From: VRUE01 sp963774405
GTDB lineage: Bacteria > Actinomycetota > Thermoleophilia > Solirubrobacterales > 70-9
Assembly (NCBI GenBank): GCA_963774405.1
Contig: CAVZEV010000004.1
Coordinates: 124,001 to 188,000 of the forward strand
Direction: 5' to 3'
Length of the DNA: 64,000 nucleotides
The stretch's first letter is position 1. Each line of letters begins with the position of its first letter. Position numbers and translations under genes: made by a program. Below are positions 43,170-52,249 of the stretch, in pieces. Under the pieces are notes generated by a model. It was not told the origin of the DNA and searched no databases. It saw nothing but the letters and a program-made list of their open reading frames with translations.

Positions 43170-44351
43170 CGGCCGCTCCACTGCCGAGTGCTCCTCGGTC
43201 TTGGCCTCCGGCGAGGCGAGGAACTCGGAGATGATCTCGACCGAGAGGACGCCGTCGATGCGGCCCTCGCGGTCGACCACGGCGGCGTACTGGGCCTCGC
43301 CCTGCAGCAGGTCGGCGAGGGCGTCGCGCATGATGTCGTCGCGATCGAGCAGCGGGCCGAGCGGCGAGTCGGGACGCCTCGGCACCCGCTCGCCGCCGAG
43401 GTCGCGCTCGGAGAGCCAGCCGAGCGGGCGGCGCTCGCCGTCGACCAGCAGGGGGTAGGGGCACTCGGCCCCCTCCAGATCCGCTCGCACCTCCGCGGTC
43501 GGCTCACCGACCCGGGCCAATGGCGCCTTCCAGAGGTCGATGTCGGAGACCCGCATCAGGGCCAGGCGCTTCAATGCCCGGTCGGCGCCGACGAAGTCCT
43601 CGACGAACTCATCGGCGGGGTCCATCAGCACCTCTGCAGGGGTCGCGTACTGGGCGACCCGGCCGCCCTCGCGCATGATCGCGATCCGGTCCCCCATCTT
43701 GATCGCCTCGTCGATGTCGTGGGTGACGAAGAGGACGGTCTTGCCGATCTCGGCCTGCAGGCGCAGGAACTCGTTCTGCAGGCGCTCGCGGTTGATCGGG
43801 TCGATCGCGCCGAACGGCTCGTCCATCAGCATCACCAGGGGGTCCGCCGCCAGCGCCCGCGCCACCCCGACCCGCTGCTGCTGGCCGCCGGAGAGCTGCG
43901 CCGGGTAGCGCTCGGCGAGGTCGGGATCGAGCCCGACCAGGGCCAGCAGCTCGGCGCTGCGGGCCGCCGCGCGCTCCTTCTTCCAGCCCAGCAGCTGCGG
44001 CACGGCGGCGATGTTGTCGGCGATCGTGCGGTGGGGGAAGAGGCCGATCTGCTGGATCACGTAGCCGATCTCGCGCCGCAGCTGCGCCGGGTTGCGCTCG
44101 CGCACCGAGCGCTCGCCGATCAGGATGTCGCCTGAGGTCATCTCGACCGTGCGGTTGACCATCCGCATCGCGGTTGTCTTGCCGCAGCCCGAGGGCCCGA
44201 CGAGGACGCAGATCTCACCGGCCGGCACCTCCAGCGTGAGCTCCTCGACGGCTGCCTTGGCAGAGCCCGGGTAGCGCTTGGTCGCGCCTGCGTAGCGGAC
44301 GGGGGAGGCCCCGGCACTGGACTCTTGCGCAGTCAGCTCGTCGCTGGGCAC
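43161..44351 (-). CDS. Osmoprotectant ABC transporter ATPase with CBS domains
   Basis: 396 residues. The nucleotide-binding domain has Walker A GPSGCGKTTAMRMVNR, the Q loop IGYVIQQIGLFPHRT, signature LSGGQQQRVGVARAL and Walker B LVMLMDEPFGAID. The C-terminal tandem CBS region (about 275-375, LMRVSDIDLWKAP to SVEIISEFL) is the ionic-strength sensor seen in OpuA/OpuC ATPases. First gene of the four-gene importer operon. Confidence 0.92.
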   Translation of the reverse strand: MPSDELTAQESSAGASPVRYAGATKRYPGSAKAAVEELTLEVPAGEICVLVGPSGCGKTTAMRMVNRTVEMTSGDILIGERSVRERNPAQLRREIGYVIQQIGLFPHRTIADNIAAVPQLLGWKKERAAARSAELLALVGLDPDLAERYPAQLSGGQQQRVGVARALAADPLVMLMDEPFGAIDPINRERLQNEFLRLQAEIGKTVLFVTHDIDEAIKMGDRIAIMREGGRVAQYATPAEVLMDPADEFVEDFVGADRALKRLALMRVSDIDLWKAPLARVGEPTAEVRADLEGAECPYPLLVDGERRPLGWLSERDLGGERVPRRPDSPLGPLLDRDDIMRDALADLLQGEAQYAAVVDREGRIDGVLSVEIISEFLASPEAKTEEHSAVERPHG

Positions 44352-44384
44352 TCGCGCCGAGCCTATACCCCCGGGCGCGCGGCG

Positions 44385-45512
44385 TTAAGCGTGGGCGGGG
44401 CAGCTGTGGGCGCTCGCGCGCGACTGGCGGCTGAGCCAGAAGAGCGCCGCGAAGACGACCAGGCCGAGGACGTTGAGCACCAGCTTGTAGTCGAGCTCGA
44501 CCGAGCCGAAGATGTCGGAGCGGCTCGGCCGCGTCGTCGGCACCAACCCGGCGGCGCTGAAGAGGCCGTCGATCGCCAGCGCGGCGACGATCATCGTCAG
44601 CAGCATCAGGGCGACGATCCGCACGGTGAAGGCCCAGCCGTAGTACTTGCGATAGATCGCGATGATCGGCAGCACGATCAGGTCGGCGAAGATGAAGGCC
44701 ATCACCCCGGCGAAGCTGATCCCGCCCGACCAGAGCACGGCGGCGAGCGGGATGTTGCCGACCGAGCAGACGAAGCTGAGCACGGCGATCAGCGGCCCGA
44801 CGATGACGTTCTCGATCGCGCTCAGCCAGCCCGGCCCGTCGCTGACAAAGAGCACGTTGAAGAAGTCGTTGCCGAGCAGGCCGATGAAGCCGGCGAGAAG
44901 GAAGCCGATCGAGATCTCCTTCCAGAGCATCGACCAGTCGCCGCGGAAGTTACCCGCCACTTCGCTCCAGCCGGCCGCGGAGGTGAGTCGCTCACGCCAG
45001 CTCGCCGCCTCCCCGCTCGCGCCGTGGTCGTGCTCGTGGCCCGCGTCGGCCTCGCGGGCGTGCGCCCGCGCCTGCTCCTCCAGCCGCGGCGAGACGAAGA
45101 GGCGCAGGCCCAGGGCCATCAGCACGATCATCACGATGCCGCCGAGGTACTCGGCGAGGGTGAACTGCCAGCCGAGCAGGACCCAGAGCACCAGGCCCAG
45201 CTCCCAGACCAGGTTGGTCGAGGCGAACTGGAAGGCGAGCGCCGAGGCGGCCGAGGCGCCCTTCTGGAAGAGGCTCTTGGCGATCGCGATCGCCGCGTAG
45301 GAGCAGGAGGAGGAGGCGGCGCCGAGGCCGGTCGCCCAGGCCACCGGCTTCGCCCCGCCGCCCGCCATCGTCGCTTCGATTCGCTCCTTCGGCACCCAGG
45401 CCTGGACGATTGCCGAGATCGCGAAGCCGAAGACCAGCGCCCACCAGACCTCGTAGGCCATCAGCAGGGACTGCTTCAGCCCTTCCAGGATCGTGTTCAG
45501 AATGTCCACCAT
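44385..45512 (-). CDS. DUF318/ArsP-like metal permease with His-rich loop
   Basis: 375 residues with about eight TM helices in two repeats. The motif GLGAASSSCSYAAIAIAKSLFQKGAS carries the conserved Ser/Cys pair of the DUF318 permease family, which includes SO_0444-type Cu/Zn and ArsP exporters. A central loop (about 148-165) is rich in His/Asp/Glu (AREADAGHEHDHGASG), and the C terminus has CPAH. A CsoR-type palindrome 15 bases upstream of the start argues for copper or another soft metal rather than arsenic. Confidence 0.82.
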   Translation of the reverse strand: MVDILNTILEGLKQSLLMAYEVWWALVFGFAISAIVQAWVPKERIEATMAGGGAKPVAWATGLGAASSSCSYAAIAIAKSLFQKGASAASALAFQFASTNLVWELGLVLWVLLGWQFTLAEYLGGIVMIVLMALGLRLFVSPRLEEQARAHAREADAGHEHDHGASGEAASWRERLTSAAGWSEVAGNFRGDWSMLWKEISIGFLLAGFIGLLGNDFFNVLFVSDGPGWLSAIENVIVGPLIAVLSFVCSVGNIPLAAVLWSGGISFAGVMAFIFADLIVLPIIAIYRKYYGWAFTVRIVALMLLTMIVAALAIDGLFSAAGLVPTTRPSRSDIFGSVELDYKLVLNVLGLVVFAALFWLSRQSRASAHSCPAHA

Positions 45513-45526
45513 GGGGCCACCGTAGC

Positions 45527-45543
45527 ATACCCCCCAGGGGTAT
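45527..45543 (-). promoter_or_regulatory. CsoR/RcnR-type operator palindrome
   Basis: ATACCCC-CCA-GGGGTAT, a perfect 7-3-7 palindrome 15 bases upstream of the DUF318 permease start. TACCCC/GGGGTA palindromes are the binding class of CsoR/RcnR repressors. No csoR gene is in the window. Confidence 0.7.
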
Positions 45544-45554
45544 ATGGAAGCAGC

Positions 45555-46805
45555 CTAATCCGAGACCGGCCCGACGCCGATGCCGAGCCGCCGCGCCCGC
45601 TCCACCGCCCGCGCCACGACCTCCTCCATGCCCGGTACCTCGCCACCGCGCATCAAAACCTCTCCGCCGACGACGGTCGTATCGACGACCGACCCACTGG
45701 CCGCATAAACCAAATCCGAGTACAGGTCGCCGAGACTCAGCTCGGGCGATTCGCCCCGCAGCAGGAGGAAATCTGCCGGCGCCCCGACCTCGAGCTGGGC
45801 GTTCCCGGTGGCGATTGCCCAGGCCTCGGCCGCGGGGAGGACGGTGGGATCGCCGGCGGCGTGGCGCTGGGTCAGGGCGAAGAGCTTGAGGTCGGAGAAG
45901 AGGTCGAGCGCGTCGTTGGAGCCGGGGCCGTCGGTGCCGAGGCCGACTCGCACCCCGGCGGCGCGCGCGGCCGGGTAGGGAAAGACGCCGCCGACGGCCA
46001 GCTTCATGTTTGCGGCCGGGTTGGCGACGACGGTGCAGCCGCGCTCGGCGATCAGCTCCAGCTCCTCGGCGTCGAGCCAGACGCCGTGGGCGAGGATCGT
46101 GCGCTGGTTCAGCAGGCCCAGCCGGTCGAGGTAGACGGCCGGCCGCTCGCCGTGCGCGGCGAGGCAGTCCTCGACCTCCTGCGCGGTCTCCGAGAGGTGG
46201 ATGTGGACCGGCAGCTCGCGCTCGCCGGCCTGCTCGGCGGTCCAGCGCAGCAGCGCTTCGCTGACCGTGTAGATCGCGTGCGGCGCCAGCGCGGCGGCGA
46301 TCCGCGGGCCGAAGCCGGCGAGCTCCGCGAGGCTGTCGAGCGCCGTCGCCTGCATCGCCTCCGTCCTGCCGTCGGCGTCGAAGAGCGGTCCGCCGATCGT
46401 CGCCCTCAGGCCGCTGTCGGTGACCGCTCGCGCCGTCGCCCCCGGGTGCCAGTACATGTCCCAGAAGCGCGTCGTGCCGGTGCGGATCATCTCCAGGCAG
46501 GCCAGACGGGTGCCCCAGTAGACGTCCTCGGGCTCGAGTCTCGCCTCGACCGGCCAGATCACCTCGCGCAGCCAGCGCATCAGCGGCAGGTCGCCGCCGT
46601 AGCCGCGGAAGAGCGTCATCGCTGCGTGGGTGTGGCCGTTGAGCAGCGGCGCGACCAGCGGCGCCCCCGCCGCCTCGATCGTCTCGTCGCCCGGCTCCGG
46701 CGCCACCTGCGGGCCGAGCGCCGCGATCGTCCCTTCGACGCAGCGCAGCCCGACGCGCTCGCCCTCGAGGACGGCGCCGGTCACCGTGAGCGCTCGCGCA
46801 CTCAC
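45555..46805 (-). CDS. Amidohydrolase, S-adenosylhomocysteine/5'-methylthioadenosine deaminase-like
   Basis: 416 residues from GTG 46805. It shows the metal-dependent hydrolase signatures PLLNGHTHAAMTLFRGYGGDLPLMRWL, HIHLSET, ILAHGVWLD and GLGTDGPGSNDALDLFSDL, the classic MtaD/SsnA pattern. It would deaminate SAH, MTA or adenosine to the inosine form. The stop of the preceding nucleoside phosphorylase gene overlaps its start, supporting a role in MTA/SAH salvage. Some related enzymes act on other aminopyrimidines or guanine. Confidence 0.85.
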   Translation of the reverse strand: MSARALTVTGAVLEGERVGLRCVEGTIAALGPQVAPEPGDETIEAAGAPLVAPLLNGHTHAAMTLFRGYGGDLPLMRWLREVIWPVEARLEPEDVYWGTRLACLEMIRTGTTRFWDMYWHPGATARAVTDSGLRATIGGPLFDADGRTEAMQATALDSLAELAGFGPRIAAALAPHAIYTVSEALLRWTAEQAGERELPVHIHLSETAQEVEDCLAAHGERPAVYLDRLGLLNQRTILAHGVWLDAEELELIAERGCTVVANPAANMKLAVGGVFPYPAARAAGVRVGLGTDGPGSNDALDLFSDLKLFALTQRHAAGDPTVLPAAEAWAIATGNAQLEVGAPADFLLLRGESPELSLGDLYSDLVYAASGSVVDTTVVGGEVLMRGGEVPGMEEVVARAVERARRLGIGVGPVSD

Positions 46806-47479
46806 CGGCCCACGGCGCCGAGCTGCGGCAGCACCGCGGCGAGGCCGTCGTGCAGCTGCAGCGCGTTGCGCGCCCGCGCCGCTTCCAGGTCGATGATCTC
46901 GAGTGGGCCGGGCCCGATTCCGTTGGCGAGGTTGTCGACGACGCAGACCGCCGCGTAGGCGAGCCCGAGCTCGGCGGCGACGATGCACTCCGCGGCGATC
47001 GTCATCCCGACCACGTCGGCGTGCGCTGCCATCAGCCGGATCTCGGCCGGGGTCTCGAAGCGCGGCCCGATCGCCTGCCAGTAGACGCCACCGTCGCGCA
47101 CCTCGGCGGGGCCGGCGTTCCAGGCGGCGAGGACTTCCTCGCGCCAGGCCGGGTCGAAGCGCGGCGCCCGGTGGGCGCGCTCGTCGCCGAAGGAGGAGAG
47201 GCCGAGGTGGAGAGCGATGAAGTCGTCGGGGCAGAGCAGGCTGCCGACCGGCAGCGCGGCGTCGAGCGAGCCGACCGAGGCGATCGCCAGCACCCGGTCA
47301 CAGCCCTGCTCGACCAACGCCCGCAGGTTGGCGACGTGGTCGATCTCGTGCGGCAGCACGTACTCGCCGCCCCCGTGGCGCTGCACGATCGCGGCGCCGT
47401 GCTCGGCCCCGGCCGCGGCGATCGTTTCGCCACCCGGGCCGAGCGCACTGCTGCCGAGCACCACCGCAAGCCGTCCCAC
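46802..47479 (-). CDS. MTA phosphorylase / purine nucleoside phosphorylase family
   Basis: 225 residues, somewhat short for the family. The nucleoside-binding segments are IVQRHGGGEYVLPHEIDHVANLRAL, DRVLAIASVGSLD, YWQAIGPRFETPAEIRLM and the catalytic-loop DVVGMTIAAECIVAAELGL followed by VVDNLANGIG. It matches MTAP/PNP-II type enzymes, which cleave methylthioadenosine or methylthioinosine with phosphate. It overlaps the deaminase gene by four bases, so MTA may be processed via methylthioinosine. Confidence 0.88.
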   Translation of the reverse strand: MGRLAVVLGSSALGPGGETIAAAGAEHGAAIVQRHGGGEYVLPHEIDHVANLRALVEQGCDRVLAIASVGSLDAALPVGSLLCPDDFIALHLGLSSFGDERAHRAPRFDPAWREEVLAAWNAGPAEVRDGGVYWQAIGPRFETPAEIRLMAAHADVVGMTIAAECIVAAELGLAYAAVCVVDNLANGIGPGPLEIIDLEAARARNALQLHDGLAAVLPQLGAVGR

Positions 47480-47488
47480 GGCCCGATC

Positions 47489-48841
47489 CTACGTGCGCCG
47501 CACGAGGAACGCGGCAGCGGCGTCGTCGTGGTCGACGATCGGCTCGGGGTAGTCGAGCCGGCGCCGCAGCCCGGCGTCGAGGCGCCAGGGCTCGTGCACC
47601 GCCTTGCCCGCCACCGCCTCCAGCTCCGGCAGGTAGCGGCGCACGTAGGTGCCGTCGGGGTCGAAGCGGTGGGCCTGGCGGATCGGGTTGAAGACGCGGT
47701 TGGGCCGGGTGTCGTTGCCGGTCCCCGCCACCCACTGCCAGTTGCCGGCGTTGTTGGCGATCTCGCCGTCGCTGAGCAGGTCCCAGAAGTGGTTCGCGCC
47801 CCAGCGCCAATCGAGGTAGAGGTCCTTGGTCAGAAAGGAGGCGACGATCATCCGCGCCCGGTTGTGCATGCGGCCCTCGCCTTGCAGCTGGCGCATCGCC
47901 GCATCGACGATCGGGTAGCCGGTGAGGCCCTGCTGCCAGGCCTCGAAGGCGCGCCGCGAGCGCGACCAGCGATCGCCGCGCGGCCGGTAGTCGCGGTGGG
48001 GGAGGGCCGGGTTGGCGGCGAGCACCTGGTGGTGGAAGTCGCGCCAGCAGAGCTGCCGCGCGTAGGCGTCGCCGCCGCGGCGCGAGCGCGCCTCGCCGAG
48101 CAGCTCCAGCGCCGAGATGCAGCCGAAGCGCAGGTAGGGGCTGAGGCCCGAGGTGAGATCGCCCGGCAGGTCGTCGTGGCCGTCGGCGTAGCCGGCGAGG
48201 CCGTCGCGCAGGAAGGCGCGCATCGCCCTGCGGCCTGCGGTCTCCCCGCCCGGCGCCCGCGCGGGCGAGGGCTCGCCGCGCAACAGCGAGGCGAGCGCCG
48301 GCAGCCGGCCGGTGGCAAGCCGCGAGGGCACCGCCAGCCGCCTCGGCGTCGCCGCCCGCGGGCGCGCCGGCACCTCCTCCCAGGCGCGGTGAAAGGGACT
48401 GAAGACCTTGAAGTGATCGCCGCCGCCGGGGGTCACCGTGCCCGGCGAGACCACCGTCGTGCCGGGATGGGCGCGGAAGGCGATCCGCTCCTCCTCGCAG
48501 CCGCGGCGCAGGCGCTCCTCGCGCCGCCGCGCGTAGGCGCTCCAGTCGGCGCTGACGTGGAACTGCTCGGCTTCGCACTCGAGCGCCAGGGCCAGCGCCT
48601 CGGCGACCGGGTCGCCCTGGCGGATGTAGAGCCTTCCGCCGGCGCGGCGCAGCCGCTCGCCGACGTCGCGCAGCGACTCGAGCAGGAAGGCGACCCGGTT
48701 GGGGGCGGCGAAGCGCGAGCCGAGCAGCAGCGGGTCGAGGACGAAGAGCGGCACCGTGCGATCCGCCCGCGCGGCCGCCGCCAGAGCGGGGTTGTCGTGC
48801 GTGCGCAGGTCGCGGTTGAAGAGGACGATCGAGGTGCTCAC
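47489..48841 (-). CDS. phr: Deoxyribodipyrimidine photolyase (CPD class I type)
   Basis: 450 residues. The N-terminal alpha/beta antenna domain begins SIVLFNRDLRTHDNPAL. The FAD domain has GLSPYLRFGCIS, CWRDFHHQVL, GYPIVDAAMRQL, MHNRARMIVASFLTKDL then WGANHFWDLLSDGEIANNAGNWQWVAGTG, and NPIRQAHRFDPDGTYVRRYLPEL. It repairs cyclobutane dimers using light and FADH-. Ten bp downstream on the same strand lies the MTA phosphorylase gene. Confidence 0.95.
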   Translation of the reverse strand: MSTSIVLFNRDLRTHDNPALAAAARADRTVPLFVLDPLLLGSRFAAPNRVAFLLESLRDVGERLRRAGGRLYIRQGDPVAEALALALECEAEQFHVSADWSAYARRREERLRRGCEEERIAFRAHPGTTVVSPGTVTPGGGDHFKVFSPFHRAWEEVPARPRAATPRRLAVPSRLATGRLPALASLLRGEPSPARAPGGETAGRRAMRAFLRDGLAGYADGHDDLPGDLTSGLSPYLRFGCISALELLGEARSRRGGDAYARQLCWRDFHHQVLAANPALPHRDYRPRGDRWSRSRRAFEAWQQGLTGYPIVDAAMRQLQGEGRMHNRARMIVASFLTKDLYLDWRWGANHFWDLLSDGEIANNAGNWQWVAGTGNDTRPNRVFNPIRQAHRFDPDGTYVRRYLPELEAVAGKAVHEPWRLDAGLRRRLDYPEPIVDHDDAAAAFLVRRT

Positions 48842-48900
48842 TTCGCCTATGGTGATGGCATGGAGGAACGCCCGTCAACGGCGATGACGGCGCCGCCGGC

Positions 48901-49515
48901 TCAGTCTGACGGTTCGCGCACGGCCCTGAAGCGGTCGCCCCAGAGGGCGACGAGCTGGTCGGCGAGCTCGTCGGTGAGGCGCAGCTGCGGCGCCTCGTCG
49001 AAGAGCATTTCCAGGTCGGCCTCCCAGACGTAGATCTTCAGGTCGAGCGGCACCGCGAGTTCGTCGCTGACGCCCTCGCCGATCAGCGCGTAGGCCTCGC
49101 GCAGCATCGTCACGTTGGTCAGTTTGTCGGCGGCGAAGATCGCCCGCGCCGCGGGGTTGGAATCGGCAACCCGGCGGCGGTGCTCCTCCTTGCGCTCCTC
49201 GTAGGAGAGGATCGACTCGTCTTCGGTCATCGTCGCGACCAGGCCGGCGACGACATCGCCGAAGCGCTCGCGCACCTGCTCGAGGCCGATCTCGCTCTTC
49301 TCGACCACGTCGTGCAGCAGCGCCGCGGCGATCACCTCGTCACCCTGGCGCTCGCCGCAGAGCAGCTCGGCGACGGCGACCGGGTGGTCGATGAAGGGCC
49401 GCCCGTCGCTGCCGCGGCGCAGCTGACCGGCATGCGCGCGCTGCGCTGTCGCCAGCGCCTCCTTGACCAGATCGGATCTCTCGACTGCGGCGTCGATTCC
49501 AGGCGTCGACGTCAT
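48901..49515 (-). CDS. HD-domain phosphohydrolase (RelA/SpoT hydrolase-like)
   Basis: 204 residues from ATG 49515. The HD domain starts ALATAQRAHAGQLRRGSDGRPFIDHPVAVAELL and has the metal motif AALLHDVVEKSE, then FGDVVAGLVATMTED, matching the hydrolase half of SpoT and Mesh1-like small alarmone hydrolases. No synthetase or TGS domain follows. It may hydrolyse ppGpp or another nucleotide. Confidence 0.85.
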   Translation of the reverse strand: MTSTPGIDAAVERSDLVKEALATAQRAHAGQLRRGSDGRPFIDHPVAVAELLCGERQGDEVIAAALLHDVVEKSEIGLEQVRERFGDVVAGLVATMTEDESILSYEERKEEHRRRVADSNPAARAIFAADKLTNVTMLREAYALIGEGVSDELAVPLDLKIYVWEADLEMLFDEAPQLRLTDELADQLVALWGDRFRAVREPSD

Positions 49516-49574
49516 CCCGCGTCGCAGCCTAGCGGCCGGTGCGAGCGATTTGAGCGGCGTGATGCGGGCGGGCT

Positions 49575-50456
49575 CTAAGTTGCGGAAATCGCGCTGACCG
49601 CTCGCGCGGGAAGCTCGTACTCGGCCCGCTCGGCGGCGAGCTCGATCGCCTCCGGGCTGCCGCCCATCGCCGCCCAGCGCTGCTGCGCTTCGGCCCCCAG
49701 CCGGTCGAGGCGCTCGTCGGAGTGCATCGGGTCGTGATGGAAGAGCACGGTGCGCTCGGCCTCGGCGCGGCGGGCGAAGGAGAGCGCGTGCGAGAGCGAG
49801 GAGTGACCCCAGCCGACGTGGTCGGGGTACTCGGCGTCGGCGTACTGGCCGTCGTGGATCAGCAGCGAGGCGTTGCGGGCGAGCCCGAGGCCCGAGATCC
49901 AGTCCTCCTCGAGCGAGTCGAGGTCGGCGCCGAGGGCGGGCTCGTGGTCGGGGATGTAGGCGAGTGAGGAGCCGCCGTCGTCGATCCGGTAGCCGAGCGT
50001 CGGCCCGCGGTGGGAGACGGAGGCGGCGCTGATCCGCGCCGAGCCGATCTCCCACTCGCTCTGCGGGCAGTGGCGGAAGGAGACGTCGCAGGGCAGCTCG
50101 CGCACCTCGACCGGCGAGAGCGGCGCCGAGATGTAGCGGGCGATGCGGTCGCGCAGCGAGGCCTCGGGCGAGGCCGGGCCCCAGATCACGATCTCGGTCT
50201 GCGGCTGGAAGGCGGGGGCGAAGAAGACGAGGCCCTGGATGTGGTCGAGGTGCAGGTGGGTGAGCAGGATGTGCAGCCGCGCCGGCTCCTTGGCGAGCGC
50301 CAGGCCGAGGCTGCGGATGCCGGTGCCGGCGTCGAGCGCCAGCATCGAGCCGTCGGCGAGGGTGACGCCGACGCAGGAGGTGTTGCCGCCGTAGCGGATC
50401 GTCTCCGGCCCCGGGGAGGGGATCGAGCCGCGCGTGCCCCAGAGCTTGACCTTCAT
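49575..50456 (-). CDS. Metallo-beta-lactamase fold hydrolase
   Basis: 293 residues beginning KVKLWGTRGSIPSPGPETIRYGGNTSC. It has the metal motif LTHLHLDHIQGLVFF, DHEPALG, a His-containing GWGHSSL and the late HHDPMHSD. This is the phosphodiesterase/RNase Z-like branch of MBL proteins often found beside PAS or sensor genes. It is directly downstream of a PAS protein gene (one-base gap), forming a two-gene operon. Confidence 0.85.
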   Translation of the reverse strand: MKVKLWGTRGSIPSPGPETIRYGGNTSCVGVTLADGSMLALDAGTGIRSLGLALAKEPARLHILLTHLHLDHIQGLVFFAPAFQPQTEIVIWGPASPEASLRDRIARYISAPLSPVEVRELPCDVSFRHCPQSEWEIGSARISAASVSHRGPTLGYRIDDGGSSLAYIPDHEPALGADLDSLEEDWISGLGLARNASLLIHDGQYADAEYPDHVGWGHSSLSHALSFARRAEAERTVLFHHDPMHSDERLDRLGAEAQQRWAAMGGSPEAIELAAERAEYELPARAVSAISAT

Positions 50457-50457
50457 C

Positions 50458-50877
50458 TCAGTGGCCCGCGCCGTTGCTCGAGCCGGCCGGCCAGAAGACC
50501 GCGATCGCGCCCTGCGAGCCGTGTGGGGTGAGGATCGGGAAGGCCGAGACCTCGACCCGGTGGCGGGTGCCGTCGGCGGAGCTGATCTGGAGGTCGGCGT
50601 GGGCGGGGCGGCCGTTGCGCACGGCGATCACCAGCGGCAGCTCGTCGTAGGGGATCGGCTCGCCGCTGCTGTCGAAGGGCCCGAACAGCGATCCCCATTC
50701 CTCGACCCCCACCGTTCCCAGTTCCTCGAAGCGCTTGCCGAGCAGGGAGCCGGCCGCCTCGTTGTAGAAGACGAGGACGCCGCCCTCGTCGACCAGGAAG
50801 GCCGGGGTCGAGAGCGCCGACATCAGGTTGCGGGCGAGGATCAGCTCGAGCGGCTTCTGCGTCGTCACAGATGACAC
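50458..50877 (-). CDS. Single PAS domain protein
   Basis: 139 residues, almost entirely a PAS fold: LMSALSTPAFLVDEGGVLVFYNEAAGSLLGKRFEELG, then VEVSAFPILTPHGSQGAIAVFWP. There is no output domain. It is coupled to the MBL hydrolase gene downstream, so it may regulate that enzyme or act as a separate small sensor. No heme- or flavin-binding residue can be assigned. Confidence 0.85.
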   Translation of the reverse strand: MSSVTTQKPLELILARNLMSALSTPAFLVDEGGVLVFYNEAAGSLLGKRFEELGTVGVEEWGSLFGPFDSSGEPIPYDELPLVIAVRNGRPAHADLQISSADGTRHRVEVSAFPILTPHGSQGAIAVFWPAGSSNGAGH

Positions 50878-51050
50878 TTTAGATAGATGGGATTGACACA
50901 GCCGGGATCAGGGTGTGGATCGTGAGCGCAGAAGCGAGACGAGTACCTTCGAGCGCCGGGCCGGGCGAATGCGTGACTTTGATCACTTTGAGAGATTTCT
51001 TGTCTGAGCCGGCGGCGGCTTTAGCTCGATCGGGTACGGTGCCGCTCGCA

Positions 51051-51728
51051 ATGGAGGCCACTACCCCGCAAGGGGGGTTACCCACACCCGTCGCGGCAAA
51101 GCGGGAGCCGAGCCCGATGTACTGGACCGCGATGACGGTCTGCCGGCCGGTCGCCGCCTGGGGGCGGCTCGAGGTCGAGGGCTTGGAGGCACTGCCCGAG
51201 AGCGGGCCGGTGCTGGTCGTCGGCAATCACGACAGCCACTGGGACCCGGTGATGGTCGGGATCGCGGCGCTCGGCAGGCGCCAGATCAAGGCCCTGGCCA
51301 AATCTGCCCTCTGGAAAGTGCGCGGCCTGGGCCCGGTGCTCAACGGCATGGGCCAGATCCCGATCGAGCGCGACGCCGGCGATGCGGGGGCGCTGGCGCG
51401 GGCGGTCGGGGAGCTGCGCGGCGGCTCCTGCATCGGCGTCTTCCCCGAAGGGACCCGCTCGCGCGGCAAGGTCCTGCGGGCGCGCAGCGGCGTCGGCCGC
51501 CTGGCGCTCGCGGTCCCCGAGGCGAGGGTCGTCTGCGTCGCGATCGAGGGGACCTCGGACCTGACCGGCTTCCCCCGCCGCCCTCGCCTGCGAATCCGCT
51601 TCTTCGAGCCGCGTGAGGGGCAGGCCAAGCCCGGCGAGGAGGCGGGAGAGCTCGCGGTCCGGCTGCTGGCCGAGATCCGCGAGCTGGTCCCACCCTCGAT
51701 CTCCGCGCGCAAGCGCGGCTCGGCCTAG
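51051..51728 (+). CDS. 1-acyl-glycerol-3-phosphate acyltransferase (PlsC-like)
   Basis: About 225 residues from ATG 51051 (the frame is open to 50913, but the upstream part is poorly conserved in character). It has the acyltransferase block I VVGNHDSHWDPVM (catalytic His/Asp), block II MGQIPIERD and block III FPEGTRSRGKVLRARSGVGRLAL. It makes phosphatidic acid or acylates a related lipid at the membrane. It is convergent with the lipoprotein gene, overlapping its end by four bases. Confidence 0.9.
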   Translation: MEATTPQGGLPTPVAAKREPSPMYWTAMTVCRPVAAWGRLEVEGLEALPESGPVLVVGNHDSHWDPVMVGIAALGRRQIKALAKSALWKVRGLGPVLNGMGQIPIERDAGDAGALARAVGELRGGSCIGVFPEGTRSRGKVLRARSGVGRLALAVPEARVVCVAIEGTSDLTGFPRRPRLRIRFFEPREGQAKPGEEAGELAVRLLAEIRELVPPSISARKRGSA

Positions 51729-52249
51729 TGGCCCGCCTTTTCCCCGTTGGGGTGTAGCGGGTACCAGGGGGCGCCGAAGGCCTTGCTGTCGGTGCCGTTG
51801 TCTTCGCCCGGCTTCTTGTCCTCGACGAAGGTGTAGAGCGGCCGGTTGTCGTAGGTCACCTGGACCGTGCCGTCCTTGCGTTTCGTCGTGCCCAGCTTTG
51901 CCGCCATCGCGCCTTCGCCGGCCTGCGGCGCGCCTTCGGTCCTCAGCGGCGGCCAGCCTTCTGCGCAGGCGCCGTAACAGGTCGATTCGCCGTTCTGGTC
52001 CTTCTCGAAGTAGTAGAGCGTCAGGCCGTTGGGGTCGACCAGCACCTTGCCGACGCCCTTGGCGGTGCCGACGGTGATCGGCACGCCGGTGTCGGCAGCG
52101 GTCGAGGCGGCGGGCTTGCTCGTCGTTTCGCCCCCGCCGCCGTAGGCGCCGCCGGAGCTCGAGCCGCTGTTGCCGCTCGAGCCGCAGCCGGCGATCGCGA
52201 GCAGCGCGATCAGGGCCAGGGCGGCGAGTGCGGGAAAGGACTTCGTCAC
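51725..52249 (-). CDS. Exported lipoprotein with COG4315-type repeats
   Basis: 174 residues with a lipobox (LLAIAGC, Cys22) and a Ser/Gly linker. Two copies of the secreted lipoprotein repeat follow: LYYFEKDQNGESTCYGAC...WPPL and LYTFVEDKKPGEDNG...WYPLHP. This family has conserved Tyr, Cys and Trp residues and no settled function. It is the last gene of the ECF sigma/anti-sigma operon, with a 4-bp overlap, so it is a likely output or sensor partner. Confidence 0.88.
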   Translation of the reverse strand: MTKSFPALAALALIALLAIAGCGSSGNSGSSSGGAYGGGGETTSKPAASTAADTGVPITVGTAKGVGKVLVDPNGLTLYYFEKDQNGESTCYGACAEGWPPLRTEGAPQAGEGAMAAKLGTTKRKDGTVQVTYDNRPLYTFVEDKKPGEDNGTDSKAFGAPWYPLHPNGEKAGH

